A stretch of 44,038 nt of DNA from an uncultured Fretibacterium sp. (GCA_937915835.1 CALGHA010000181.1:1-44038); one strand, 5' to 3'. Positions 19,483 through 29,077 are shown, counted from the stretch's first letter. Made by a program: numbers and translations. The notes: generated from the letters alone by a model not told the origin.

Positions 19483-20274
19483 ATGCTCAAAACTTTTATA
19501 CTTGGAGCTGTTCAGGGAATTTGCGAGTTTTTACCCGTCAGCAGTTCTGGACATTTAGCGTTGTTGCAAAACTTTTTCGGCTTCGGCAATGAAAATCTCG
19601 TTGCGTTTGATTTATTATTACATTGCGCGACTATCTTAGTGATATTAATTTACTTTTTCAGCGACATAATCAACATTCTTTATGACTGGTTCGGCGGCTG
19701 GTTCACGAGAAAAAGACGTTCGGGCTGGGCTTACGGCTGGGCAATATTAATCGCTTCATTCTTGACGGCTTTAATCGGCCTGCCTTTGCGAAAAGTTGTT
19801 GATGAGGTCTCAAGCTCAATCTTTTACGTCGGCTGCGGCTTAATCTTCACGGCTTTAATCATGCTGATTGTCCCGTTTATCTCACGAGGCCGCAAAAATT
19901 CATCACTCCTGAAAATTGCTATCGTCGTCGGAATTGCTCAGGGTATAGCTGTCTTGCCCGGAGTTTCACGCTCAGGAATGACGATTGCGGCAGGGCTTTT
20001 TATGGGCTTGGGAGTAGCTGAGGCGTTCCGTTTCTCTTTCTTAATCTCAGTCCCGGCCGTCTTGGGAGCAAGTTTGCTTGAGGCGTTGAAGATGTTAAAG
20101 TCCCCCGAAGCAATATTTTTACCCGAAGGCTGGCTTTATGCTGTGATAGGCGCGTTCGTGCTTGGTTTCGCGTCGTTGAGCATAATGCGTAAACTCGTGC
20201 TCGCTGAAAAATGGACTTACTTCGGAGTGTATTGCTTGCTAGTCGGTGCGTTGGCAATTTATCTTGGATTATGA
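19483..20274 (+). CDS. uppP: Undecaprenyl-diphosphatase UppP (BacA)
   Basis: Integral membrane enzyme of 263 residues that dephosphorylates undecaprenyl diphosphate, recycling the lipid carrier for peptidoglycan and surface polysaccharides. The catalytic signature is EFLPVSSSGH at residues 15-24, with the second motif LPGVSRSGMT in the middle of the protein. At least seven hydrophobic segments are visible. RBS GGGAG (19470-19474) precedes ATG 19483. The stop TGA overlaps the start of maf (ATGATGA). Confidence 0.95.
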   Translation: MLKTFILGAVQGICEFLPVSSSGHLALLQNFFGFGNENLVAFDLLLHCATILVILIYFFSDIINILYDWFGGWFTRKRRSGWAYGWAILIASFLTALIGLPLRKVVDEVSSSIFYVGCGLIFTALIMLIVPFISRGRKNSSLLKIAIVVGIAQGIAVLPGVSRSGMTIAAGLFMGLGVAEAFRFSFLISVPAVLGASLLEALKMLKSPEAIFLPEGWLYAVIGAFVLGFASLSIMRKLVLAEKWTYFGVYCLLVGALAIYLGL

Positions 20275-20849
20275 TGACGAGAATAATTTTAGCCTCTGGA
20301 AGTCCGCGAAGAAAATTTTTGCTCACTGAACTCGGTCTTGACTTTGAGGTTTACAAGCCTGAAGTTGACGAGACGAGAATTGCCGGTGAAGCTCCATATC
20401 AATTGTGTATGAGGTTATCGCGTCTTAAAGCTCAAGCCGGAGCTGAGAAATTTCCGGGAAAAATCATAATTGCGGCTGATACGATAGTCGTGATTGACGG
20501 GGAAATTTTAGGCAAGCCGATTAATCGTGATGACGCTTTCAAAATGCTAATGATGCTCCAGAACAGGACGCATGATGTCTTGACGGGCCTCTATGTTTTT
20601 GACGGGAAAAAGTCAGTCTCTCATATTGAACATACTCGCGTAAAGTTTCGTCCGCTTACGGGAGATGAAATCCGCGCTTATATCTCAACCGGTGAACCTG
20701 ACGACAAAGCCGGAGCATACGCAGTTCAAGGGATTGGGAGCCTGTTAGTCGAGAGCTTGCACGGCGATTACTTTAACGTTGTTGGGCTTCCTATTTGTTC
20801 GCTGGGAAAGATTTTAGCCAAGTTCGGAGTGAATTTATTGACCCGTTGA
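20271..20849 (+). CDS. maf: Maf-type nucleoside triphosphate pyrophosphatase
   Basis: About 192 residues of the Maf/HAM1-like house-cleaning pyrophosphatase family, which hydrolyses non-canonical or methylated dTTP/UTP/CTP-type nucleotides. The N-terminal signature IILASGSPRRKFLLTELGL and the AADTIVVIDGEILGKP loop (catalytic Asp) are clear, as is AGAYAVQGIGSLLVESLHGDYFNVVG. I place the start at ATG 20271 or 20274, overlapping the uppP stop. Longer upstream starts in this frame lie inside uppP and add no family sequence. There is no separate RBS, so translation should be coupled to uppP. The stop at 20849 meets the convergent lipid A operon five bases away. Confidence 0.92.
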   Translation: MMTRIILASGSPRRKFLLTELGLDFEVYKPEVDETRIAGEAPYQLCMRLSRLKAQAGAEKFPGKIIIAADTIVVIDGEILGKPINRDDAFKMLMMLQNRTHDVLTGLYVFDGKKSVSHIEHTRVKFRPLTGDEIRAYISTGEPDDKAGAYAVQGIGSLLVESLHGDYFNVVGLPICSLGKILAKFGVNLLTR

Positions 20850-20854
20850 GAAAA

Positions 20855-23038
20855 TCAGCGGGCCTTTAACTTCTCGTAAACTTCCTCGCGAATATTCCAG
20901 CCCAAAATTTCGCAAGTATACTTCACAATATTTTCAACAGCTCCAGGCTCTCCCATTCGTTCACGTCCGGACCGGCTCATGAAGTCGTAAAGTTTATTAT
21001 CACGCAGAATTTTCATGACAACTTCGGCCAATGCTTGAGCGTTAGCTTCCGTGAGAATTTCAGCGTCGCCGAGTAACTTTTTCTGAACTCGTTTACCCTT
21101 CTCATCAATCGAGACAACAGGAATTCCCAAGCCCGCGCATAACTGGTTAGCCGTGCCGCCAAGTCCAAGCAAGATTTTCACGTTTTGTGAGGCTGTCGCT
21201 ACGGTTTCAGTCGTCAGGGAAATTTTGATGTTATTCTTCGTGAGAACATCAGAAGTTTTCAGCCAGCCTAAATTTTCACAAGCCGCAAAAAATTCTTCAA
21301 CTGGAAGTGTCGGAGCTAATACCATTCTGAAATTATTTTCCCCATTTTGATGAAGGATTTCGACGGCCTCAAGCAAAATTTTCACGTCCTTACAGGCTCT
21401 TAATCGGCTTCCTGGCAAAATTAAGATTACATCGCCGCTTTCATGATTAATTTCACCTTCAAGCAAATCCATCACGGGGCTTCCGGAATAAACAGCTTTT
21501 CCCCCTAATTGTTCAGCACTTTTCTTGTCGCGCGTCCATGTCCTGAGCGTGAACTTGTTGATTATTGCGCGTTCAATTCTCCAGTGGCCTGATAAATATA
21601 CAGTTTTCGCCGTAGCTGTGAAGATTGGGCGTTTTCCTGAGCCTAATAGAGTATGCAGAAGCAAATAAACATCGCCGACACAAATCGGAGTTCTTATCTC
21701 ACCTGCAATTTTCACCCAATCGCCTAGCTGTGAACGAATATGCTTTAGCAATCCAGCGCGCATATCTCCCCATAAATCTTTTACGCTGTACTTCACAACT
21801 CCTCCTGACGGCGTAACTGACGGAGCAGATTTTACCTCGAAGCCCTCACGTGAATATGCCTCGCCTCGTCCGACTAACGGGAAAGCTGAGATTTCGGAGA
21901 ACGGGAATTTCTCACGTAACTTTTTAGCCAGAACTACACCGATCGCGTCTTCTCCGTAACCATTCGAGGCAACTATAATTTTCGGACGTAAACACTCGAT
22001 TAATGCCGGGAAAAACTTTTCAGGCTCATTCACGACGGCTTTAACTTTCGGGATTATTAACGGGATTTCATGAGACCATTCATAATTTTCCGGAAAATTG
22101 TATAAATCCTTCTCCGTGCAGATTACAGCTTCAGCGCCCGAACTCAACGCTAAACTTTTTATCTCCTCAATGTCCGAACGTGAATATTTATGATGATCCG
22201 TAAAAATCTTTTCACCGGTTATGATAAATCCTTCAGACGAGATTAAACGCGTGAAACTCTCAGGACTTCCGATCGCTGAAAACGCAAAAACTTTTCGCAA
22301 AATCGCATTAGTCCCTCGTAAAATCCAGCTGTCAATTTCCAATCTCGACGTAAAAATTCTCTCAGGCTTGACATATTCGCTCACAATCTCACGGAGTTTT
22401 CTCAACTTTTCATGTTCAACTTGGTCTGACTTTGTGAGAACTACAATATCCGCACGTTTCAACGCTGAAATTTTCTCGCGCATAATTCCAGACGGGATTA
22501 ATTTTCCATTTCCGAACGGGCATAATGTATCGATTAAGACAACGTCAACGTCGCGCCCTAAAACTCTATGTTGAAACGCGTCATCAGCTACAACGAGTTC
22601 AACTCCGGAAGATTTTAACATTCTCACGCCGTCAGTTCGTTTTTTAGCCACAGCAACAGGAACATCCGGAAGCTCACGCGACAATAATAACGGCTCATCA
22701 CCGGTCAATTCTCTTTTGCCTTCACCATTTCTGATGAGAATTACATTGTGAGTTTTTCCCGTATAGCCGCGAGTAACTATGCCAGCTCTCACCCCGTTTT
22801 CACGCGCAAATTTCGCTAACATCTCAACAAAAGGTGTCTTGTTAGTTCCGCCGTAAGTCAAATTCCCAACGCTGATTAAAGGCAATGGCGGCTCCTCAAC
22901 TTTCAATAATCCATGACGACGCAAAAAATCCATGAACGAGATCACCAGAGCAACTAGAAACTCAAGGGGAGAAAAAATTATGTTGATTAACAGGCTTATT
23001 CTCTCGCCCCTCGCATGACGCATGTAAAATCTCAACAT
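20855..23038 (-). CDS. lpxK: LpxK (tetraacyldisaccharide 4'-kinase) fused to LpxB-like GT-B domain
   Basis: A 727-residue fusion. Residues 1-345 are LpxK: N-terminal membrane helix, VGNLTYGGTNKTPF (P-loop at 57-70), VTRGYTGK, GDEPLLLSR, VVADDAFQHRVLGRD and DHHKYS motifs. It phosphorylates the 4' position of the lipid A disaccharide. Residues from about 350 (IIVASNGYGEDAIG) to the end form a GT-B-type glycosyltransferase related to lipid A disaccharide synthase (LILPGSRLRACKDV, LLGLGGTANQLCAGLGIPVV). The P-loop has Asn where most LpxK proteins have Gly before the Lys. The start overlaps the msbA-like stop by seven bases; the order LpxB-like, MsbA-like, LpxK fusion forms one lipid A operon. Whether the GT part makes the disaccharide or acts on another lipid is unclear. 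Confidence 0.88.
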   Translation of the reverse strand: MLRFYMRHARGERISLLINIIFSPLEFLVALVISFMDFLRRHGLLKVEEPPLPLISVGNLTYGGTNKTPFVEMLAKFARENGVRAGIVTRGYTGKTHNVILIRNGEGKRELTGDEPLLLSRELPDVPVAVAKKRTDGVRMLKSSGVELVVADDAFQHRVLGRDVDVVLIDTLCPFGNGKLIPSGIMREKISALKRADIVVLTKSDQVEHEKLRKLREIVSEYVKPERIFTSRLEIDSWILRGTNAILRKVFAFSAIGSPESFTRLISSEGFIITGEKIFTDHHKYSRSDIEEIKSLALSSGAEAVICTEKDLYNFPENYEWSHEIPLIIPKVKAVVNEPEKFFPALIECLRPKIIVASNGYGEDAIGVVLAKKLREKFPFSEISAFPLVGRGEAYSREGFEVKSAPSVTPSGGVVKYSVKDLWGDMRAGLLKHIRSQLGDWVKIAGEIRTPICVGDVYLLLHTLLGSGKRPIFTATAKTVYLSGHWRIERAIINKFTLRTWTRDKKSAEQLGGKAVYSGSPVMDLLEGEINHESGDVILILPGSRLRACKDVKILLEAVEILHQNGENNFRMVLAPTLPVEEFFAACENLGWLKTSDVLTKNNIKISLTTETVATASQNVKILLGLGGTANQLCAGLGIPVVSIDEKGKRVQKKLLGDAEILTEANAQALAEVVMKILRDNKLYDFMSRSGRERMGEPGAVENIVKYTCEILGWNIREEVYEKLKAR

Positions 23039-24783
23039 CCGAATTGCATCCTGTACAAGTCAGCGTAAAACCCTCCGGCTTGCAATAATTCTTCGTGAGT
23101 TCCTGACTGAATAAATTTCCCGTCCTTAAGCACCAAAATTTTGTCAGCTTCCCTAACTGTCGTTAATCTATGCGCAATAATAAAAGACGTTCTGCCCTTC
23201 ATGGCTTGATTTAAGGCTTTCTGAACCTGACGTTCAACGGCAATATCGAGTGAGCTTGTAGCTTCGTCAAGGATTAAGATTTTCGGGTCTCGGATTACTG
23301 CTCGTGCAATGGCTATTCTCTGACGTTGTCCGCCTGAAAGTGTTACGCCTCGTTCGCCAATTTCAGCTTCATATTTTTCCGGCAAACTCTCAATGAAACC
23401 TTTGATATCCGCAATTTCGGCCGCTTCGATGATTTTATTCATGTCATAATCTTTGAGACCGTAAGCAATGTTGAAAGCTATTGTCCCCTTCATCAACACG
23501 CATTCTTGCGGGACAATTCCAATCTGACGGCGTAACTCCTTCAACGGGTAATCTCGAACGTCAATCCCATCAATTAATATTCTCCCTGAGTTAGGCTCGT
23601 AAAATCTCGGGATTAAATCAGCAATCGTAGACTTTCCTGCTCCGGTTGGTCCGACAATCGCAATTTTTTCACCGGCCTTAACGTCTAAGTTTATTCCGCT
23701 CAAGACTTCCTGGCCCTCGTCATAGCTGAAGTGAACGTCCTCAAATTTTACGTTCCCCGAAATTCGTTGAGAAAATATAACATGTTCTATTTTGTCGTCA
23801 AAATTTTCACTTCCTGAGTTCTCAATCGGGACTTCAAGCATATCATAAATTCTCTCAGCACTGGCCATTCCAGTTTGAAGAGTATTCATCTGATTCATAA
23901 TGCTCCGGATTGGCTGGACCATGAACGCGATATATCCTGTGAAAGAGATTAATTCTCCCGGCGTTAAAGTTCCGTTGATGACGCTTTGACCTCCGAACCA
24001 GAAAATTATTGCGAGTGCGACGATTAAGAATTCCTCAATTACTCCGGCTAAAATCCCCTGAATTGAGACAGCTTGAAGCAGAGCCCGAAAATTCTCGTGA
24101 TTGGCCTTGCTGAAACGTTCAAGTTCCTCATCTTCTGTCGCAAATGAACGAACTACTCGGATTGCTGAGAATGCCTCCTGAGCTGTCGCCGTAATATCCG
24201 CTAAATGTTCCTGGACGTTATGCCCGGCCTTGCGAAGTCGTTTAGCCGCGAATGACAACATGAAAGCTACAAAAGGCAGCACGAGGATTATTAAGCAAGT
24301 CAATTTCCAGTTGATATAGAGAATAAACGCGAACATCCCGAAAAAAGTTACGAGGTTGAACATTAAATCTACGAATGTGCTTGTAACGAGATTTTGCAAA
24401 GTCGCAACGTCGCCCGTAATCCTGCTCATTAACTCGCCAATTCGAGACGCGTAAATTTTCTTAAGGCTCATCCTCTGCATATGATCATAGAGCGCAATCC
24501 TTATGTCCATAACAACACGCTGGCCGGCCTCGTTCATCAAGTAACGCTGAAAGTATGTAGTTATCGCTTTAAGCCCGAAGATTACGACGATTGAAATGCA
24601 AATCATGTTGAGCATGAAAATATTCTTCGAGATTAAAACGTCGTCAACAATACTCTTGAAAAGATAAGGCGGCAAAACGTTCAAGCCTGATGAAGCGAGC
24701 ATACACAGCATAGCGAGAATTAATTTCCCGACATATTTCCTCGCATAAAATAACACGAAACTTAAAGGGTTATTATTCTTCAT
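23032..24783 (-). CDS. msbA: MsbA-like lipid A export ABC transporter
   Basis: A 583-residue half-transporter with six TM helices in the first 320 residues, followed by a nucleotide-binding domain: VGPTGAGKSTIADLIPRFYE (Walker A), LSGGQRQRIAIARA (signature), ILILDEATSSLD (Walker B) and the IAHRLTTV switch His. Such proteins flip lipid A-core or other amphipathic lipids across the inner membrane. The flanking LpxB-like and LpxK genes, three bases upstream and overlapping downstream, make lipid A the likely cargo. Start ATG 24783 follows directly on the previous gene. Other exporters of this family (lipid or drug) cannot be excluded by sequence alone. Confidence 0.88.
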   Translation of the reverse strand: MKNNNPLSFVLFYARKYVGKLILAMLCMLASSGLNVLPPYLFKSIVDDVLISKNIFMLNMICISIVVIFGLKAITTYFQRYLMNEAGQRVVMDIRIALYDHMQRMSLKKIYASRIGELMSRITGDVATLQNLVTSTFVDLMFNLVTFFGMFAFILYINWKLTCLIILVLPFVAFMLSFAAKRLRKAGHNVQEHLADITATAQEAFSAIRVVRSFATEDEELERFSKANHENFRALLQAVSIQGILAGVIEEFLIVALAIIFWFGGQSVINGTLTPGELISFTGYIAFMVQPIRSIMNQMNTLQTGMASAERIYDMLEVPIENSGSENFDDKIEHVIFSQRISGNVKFEDVHFSYDEGQEVLSGINLDVKAGEKIAIVGPTGAGKSTIADLIPRFYEPNSGRILIDGIDVRDYPLKELRRQIGIVPQECVLMKGTIAFNIAYGLKDYDMNKIIEAAEIADIKGFIESLPEKYEAEIGERGVTLSGGQRQRIAIARAVIRDPKILILDEATSSLDIAVERQVQKALNQAMKGRTSFIIAHRLTTVREADKILVLKDGKFIQSGTHEELLQAGGFYADLYRMQFGC

Positions 24784-24786
24784 AAT

Positions 24787-25884
24787 TTACTTCGCAAGGA
24801 CAATATCACATAATCTTGAAGCCGCTCCGGATTTCCCTGACATTTTCAATAATTTCTGGCTAATTTCTTGCAGGCTGTCAATGTCATTAACTCTTTCGCA
24901 AATTTCTTCTGCAGCATCTTCGGGCGTAACATCTCCGTACATTTCGGGTAAAATCTTTCTCTGAGCTGTTCTGTTTGGAAGTGAGATGAAGCCTCCCCAG
25001 CGGTTAATAATTCTCATTGCTCCGACTTTACGCAATTTTAAGCCGATTAACGGGAGATTAGCGAGAATGCCGAGAACTCCTGAGACTGGGACGAAACGCA
25101 AGAATTTTTCCGGAGCTACGACTAATCCCGGAAGTCCGCAATGCATCATCTCGAAATTATTTGTTCCAGGTTGAGTTAAGGCAAAATCAGCTTCCTTCAT
25201 TGCAACTCCTGCACCCAAACGCATTGGATTTAAGCCGGCTTTCTTCCATTGTGATAGCTCAGACTCCGGCATAAACTGTGAGAATAACGAGCGAACTCGA
25301 ATATCAGGAATTCTAGCTTTCAAGCATTCATGAACTTCACACAGCCATTTTAACGCGGCAGTTCTTATCGCAATACGACTTCCAGGCAAAAATAATATTC
25401 TCGGTGAATTTTCCAATTTCGGCCAATTCCAAGAGTTTATTGCTGAAGGTGTAATGTCCATCGCTAAAGCGTCTTTAACGAGGTCACCGATTGCTTCAGC
25501 TGATGAAATATTCTTTGCTTGAGCGTCGTATGCCGTCAAAATTTTTGCGTCCTTAATCTCTTTTCTCGGACCGTATGAATAAATCGTCAATGGAGCTTTC
25601 ACGTGTTCCGACATTCTAGCGCCGAAAATTGTATCTCCTCCAAGCTGTATAATTCTGTCAGTCTTCTCGTGAATAATATCCTGCCAAATTCTTGAAGTAC
25701 TCGCAGGCCCTTCAAGTTTATCAACGCCCAAGAGTGAAGCGGCTTCACGTTCATGACCAGAAGCAAATTGACAGGGTAAAATCCAGAGTGAAACAGAATG
25801 TCCGCGCTTTCTGAGTTCCATAGCAACAGGCCGTACCCAGCCCCATAATTCACCAGGCCCGTTCGTCAAAATCGTAATACGCAA
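24787..25884 (-). CDS. Lipid A disaccharide synthase-like glycosyltransferase
   Basis: A 365-residue GT-B protein, distantly related to LpxB: TILTNGPGELWGWVRPVAMEL at the N-terminus matches the LpxB opening (GExSGD-like loop), ILFLPGSRIAIRTAALKWL is the typical LPGSR motif, and ALTQPGTNNFEMMHCGLP is the sugar-nucleotide-binding loop. It is expected to act on a lipid-linked glucosamine acceptor at the inner membrane. The TTG start at 25884 has AGGAAG in front at good distance. It is the first gene of the lipid A operon; a second LpxB-like domain sits at the end of that operon, fused to LpxK, so one of the two may carry out the canonical LpxB reaction. Confidence 0.75.
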   Translation of the reverse strand: MRITILTNGPGELWGWVRPVAMELRKRGHSVSLWILPCQFASGHEREAASLLGVDKLEGPASTSRIWQDIIHEKTDRIIQLGGDTIFGARMSEHVKAPLTIYSYGPRKEIKDAKILTAYDAQAKNISSAEAIGDLVKDALAMDITPSAINSWNWPKLENSPRILFLPGSRIAIRTAALKWLCEVHECLKARIPDIRVRSLFSQFMPESELSQWKKAGLNPMRLGAGVAMKEADFALTQPGTNNFEMMHCGLPGLVVAPEKFLRFVPVSGVLGILANLPLIGLKLRKVGAMRIINRWGGFISLPNRTAQRKILPEMYGDVTPEDAAEEICERVNDIDSLQEISQKLLKMSGKSGAASRLCDIVLAK

Positions 25885-25928
25885 AATAATTCACTTCCTG
25901 TTTATGAAAAGTTAATGCTGAAAAATTT

Positions 25929-25936
25929 ATTATAAT
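25929..25936. promoter_or_regulatory. Divergent -10 region (ATTATAAT)
   Basis: ATTATAAT contains TATAAT on both strands in the 89-base gap between the lipid A operon (minus) and the ABC exporter (plus). Neither direction has a convincing -35 hexamer. Confidence 0.4.
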
Positions 25937-25973
25937 ACGCACAAATTTTCATAGGAGAATAAGTTAATAAAAA

Positions 25974-27704
25974 ATGTACAAAAAGTTATTGGCCAGCGTC
26001 CGAGAATATAAAAAGCCCTCACTTGAAGCTCCGTTTTACGTCTCTCTTGAAGTTGTCATGGAATGCATAATCCCCTTCATTGTCGCGCGTCTGGTTAATG
26101 AAATTCGTGCGGGCTGTGAACTCTCAGAATTATTAAAGCTCGGCGGCCTGTTAATAATCATGGCGTTTTTGTCATTATTATTCGGGATAATCGCGGGTAA
26201 TGCGTGTTCGACGGCTTCATGCGGATTTGCGAAAAATTTACGGAGCGATATTTTCCGGGCTGTGCAGAAATTTTCATTTGAGAATATCGATAAATTTTCG
26301 ACGGCTTCACTTGTTACGAGATTGACGACGGACGTTAGCGATGTTCAGCAAGCATACATGATGATTGTACGTACAGCAATACGCGGCCCGTTAATGCTGA
26401 TATTCTCGTTCGTGATGGCGTTGATAATGGGCGGAAGAATTGCTTTCGTGTTTCTGTTTACAGCTCCATTCTTGGGAATTGGCCTGTTCTCAATAGCCAG
26501 CTGGGCAATGCCGACGTTCCGAAAATTATTTGTGAAGTATGACCTTCTTAACGAGGGAATACAGGAAAATATTCACGGAATACGAGTTGTGAAAGCGTTT
26601 AACCGTGAGGAGTTCGAGAAGAAAAAGTTTGCTCGTGATGCCGAAAATTTATGTGCTGACTTTACGCGTGTCGAGAAAATTTTAGCGCTGAATAATCCCA
26701 TTATGCAATTTTGCCTTTACGTCGTCATGATATTTGTGCTCTATTACGGAACTTATAAGGTCATCACGACTCGGGGGCTTGATTTGAACATTGGGCAGAT
26801 TAGTTCACTCATAACTTACGGAATGCAAATTCTCGGAAGTCTAATGCGATTGTCAATGGTCTTCGTGATGATAACTCTTGCGCGTGAAAGTGCTGTACGA
26901 ATTGTTGAAGTTTTAGACGAGAAACCTGCGCTTGAAAGTCCGGTGAATGGCATTAATGAAATTTCCAACGGAGATATCGAGTTCGAGAATGTCAGCTTTA
27001 AGTATAATAGCACAAAATCTTCATATTCTTTGCATAAAATTAATCTCAAGATTTCATCAGGTTCAACAATTGGAATTATAGGCGGAACAGGTTCATCAAA
27101 ATCTACGCTCATACAATTAATCCCGCGATTATACGACCCATCAGAAGGAGTTGTGAAGGTCGGCGGACATGACGTTAGAGATTATGACCTCGAAGCCTTA
27201 AGAAATAATGTAGCTGTTGTGCTTCAAAAGAATGAACTATTTTCCGGCTCAATCCGTGATAATTTATTATGGGGCGATAAGGACGCTGACGATGAGAAAA
27301 TTGCGGAGGCTTGCAGAATTGCTTGTGCGGATGAATTTATCTCGAGACTTCCGAACGGTTACGACACTCACATTGAGCAGAACGGTACGAACTTATCAGG
27401 AGGCCAGAAACAGAGATTATGCATAGCGAGAGCGTTATTGAAGAGGCCGAAAATTTTAATTCTCGACGACAGCACCAGCGCGGTTGACACTCACACTGAC
27501 GCGAAAATTCGGGCAGGTTTGCGAAAATTTATGCCTGAGGTTACGAAGATTATAATTGCTCAGAGAATTTTATCTGTTCAGGACGCGGATAAAATTATTC
27601 TCATGGAAGGAGGAGAGATTAAGGCTGTCGGAACTCACGAGGAGTTATTAAAGTCAAACGAAATTTACGGCGAAATTTATATGTCTCAGCACAGGGAATT
27701 ATAA
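25974..27704 (+). CDS. ABC exporter (permease plus ATPase), multidrug/lipid type
   Basis: A 576-residue half-size ABC exporter. Six TM segments occupy about residues 15-310; the ATPase domain has GIIGGTGSSKSTLIQLIPRL (Walker A with Ser instead of the common Gly before Lys, seen in a known subgroup), LSGGQKQRLCIARA, and ILILDDSTSAVDTHTDAKI. The Walker B is followed by Asp rather than the catalytic Glu (DDSTS), which in heterodimeric exporters marks a degenerate ATP site. That suggests it partners with another half-transporter, but no partner lies next to it. RBS AGGAG at 25953-25957 is 16 bases before ATG, longer than ideal. Cargo unknown. Confidence 0.85.
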   Translation: MYKKLLASVREYKKPSLEAPFYVSLEVVMECIIPFIVARLVNEIRAGCELSELLKLGGLLIIMAFLSLLFGIIAGNACSTASCGFAKNLRSDIFRAVQKFSFENIDKFSTASLVTRLTTDVSDVQQAYMMIVRTAIRGPLMLIFSFVMALIMGGRIAFVFLFTAPFLGIGLFSIASWAMPTFRKLFVKYDLLNEGIQENIHGIRVVKAFNREEFEKKKFARDAENLCADFTRVEKILALNNPIMQFCLYVVMIFVLYYGTYKVITTRGLDLNIGQISSLITYGMQILGSLMRLSMVFVMITLARESAVRIVEVLDEKPALESPVNGINEISNGDIEFENVSFKYNSTKSSYSLHKINLKISSGSTIGIIGGTGSSKSTLIQLIPRLYDPSEGVVKVGGHDVRDYDLEALRNNVAVVLQKNELFSGSIRDNLLWGDKDADDEKIAEACRIACADEFISRLPNGYDTHIEQNGTNLSGGQKQRLCIARALLKRPKILILDDSTSAVDTHTDAKIRAGLRKFMPEVTKIIIAQRILSVQDADKIILMEGGEIKAVGTHEELLKSNEIYGEIYMSQHREL

Positions 27705-27743
27705 AAGTTTTCAGGGAAATTTTTTCAAGGAGGAATGATTTTC

Positions 27744-29027
27744 ATGCGTAAGAATTTATTAGCAGGTTTGATTTTGGCGTGTTTACTTTGCAATTGCGCT
27801 TATGCTTCGGACTGGAAAAGTTACTTTAAAGTTGACTGGGACGAAGTTGGGAATTATGCGACGGAAAAATGGAATGACGCTTCAGATTATGTTACGGGAT
27901 TATTCACTAAGAGCAAGGATGTTAAAGCTGAGAAAGTTTCTAGTGATGAAATTCTTCCGCCGGAAGTCGCTCAAGGTTGGGACAAACTCACGAACTCATT
28001 AACGGACGCTTTGACTTTACGCGATAAGAACGAGAAATTGCCGAAAAAATCATGGATACCCTTCAAGGAAGACCAGCAATCGAACACGAAAAAGATTAAT
28101 GCGCTTCTTGACTCAGCTTTAAGCATTCTCGTGAATGGCGAGGCTGGAACAATGAGGCGTGAGGCTTCGGCGTTACGTGATAAAGTCGAGAAAATGAGAG
28201 TTGAGCTTGACGATTTGCGTAATAAACGGATTAATGCTCCTGAAAGTTCATATCTCCCTTGGAGGCTGACACGCGATAAGGCTGAGAGGAAGATTGCGGA
28301 GTTACAAGAGGAAATTCAAGTTTGCGAGGAAAATTTGAAGGTAATCAACTCAAAACTTACGGCTTCACTCAATGAAATTGGCCTTGAACTCACTGAAACA
28401 CAGACGGATATTTTGTTGAACTCAGTAACAGGCGATGACTTGTTGCAAAATACGGTTGTATTCTCGAACGTTAAAGCTGTGGTTGAGAAACTTGAACAGT
28501 TAGCGCAAAACGAAACTAACAGCCTAGAAATTACTCGTCGTTACACGGGATTATATTTAGTTCTGAACGATTTATTGATACACACTCAAGAAGAACTTGT
28601 TAGGAAAATCGACGGCGAATATAAAGCAAAACTCAACGCGATAATCAACGAGGCCGAAAACTTGAGAAAAGACGCATTGACTAAGAGCAATCAGAATGAA
28701 TACAGCCAGGCTCAGAGAAAATCATTTGCCTCAAACGCTCAAGCCAACGCAATGACCGTGAAAGTTGCAAATTTATACATTGAGCTTCTGAACTCTCAGC
28801 GTAAAGGGACAATGGAGAGCCTCAAAAGTTTACGCTTAAATCGGGATTTAGCCGAGAATACGTACAAAACTGTAAGAAGTTCGGGAGAACTCAGAGGATT
28901 AATTCATTCGGGATTGAAACTCTTTGACGCTGTTGACGCTTTGAAGATGCCGGAGCTGAAAGTTTTTGAGAGCGGAGTTATGCGTATGGAGTTCGAGGAA
29001 ATTAACAGACGTTTACGCAAGGAATAA
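27744..29027 (+). CDS. Exported coiled-coil protein of unknown function
   Basis: I do not recognise this 427-residue protein. It has an N-terminal signal peptide (MRKNLLAGLILACLLCNCAYA) with a likely cleavage after AYA. The mature part is almost entirely charged and helical: heptad-like stretches around residues 130-220 (REASALRDKVEKMRVELDDL, AERKIAELQEEIQVCEENLK) and again at 260-370 point to long coiled coils, so a periplasmic structural or assembly role is possible. The start is ATG 27744 because AAGGAGG (27727-27733) is ten bases from it, while ATG 27735 directly touches the RBS. It ends at an intrinsic terminator at 29048. Confidence 0.7.
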   Translation: MRKNLLAGLILACLLCNCAYASDWKSYFKVDWDEVGNYATEKWNDASDYVTGLFTKSKDVKAEKVSSDEILPPEVAQGWDKLTNSLTDALTLRDKNEKLPKKSWIPFKEDQQSNTKKINALLDSALSILVNGEAGTMRREASALRDKVEKMRVELDDLRNKRINAPESSYLPWRLTRDKAERKIAELQEEIQVCEENLKVINSKLTASLNEIGLELTETQTDILLNSVTGDDLLQNTVVFSNVKAVVEKLEQLAQNETNSLEITRRYTGLYLVLNDLLIHTQEELVRKIDGEYKAKLNAIINEAENLRKDALTKSNQNEYSQAQRKSFASNAQANAMTVKVANLYIELLNSQRKGTMESLKSLRLNRDLAENTYKTVRSSGELRGLIHSGLKLFDAVDALKMPELKVFESGVMRMEFEEINRRLRKE

Positions 29028-29047
29028 GGGAAAGAAGGAAATTTCGG

Positions 29048-29077
29048 CCGTCTGGTTTTCGCCGGGCGGTTATTTTT
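29048..29077 (+). terminator. Intrinsic terminator
   Basis: CCGTCTGG (29048-29055), loop TTTTCG, CCGGGCGG (29062-29069): eight pairs including two G-U, followed by TTATTTTT. It sits 20 bases past the coiled-coil gene. Confidence 0.8.

Noticed and set aside
20211..20270. Longer N-terminus for Maf
   Set aside because: It lies within uppP; the Maf signature starts at MTRIILASGSPRR.
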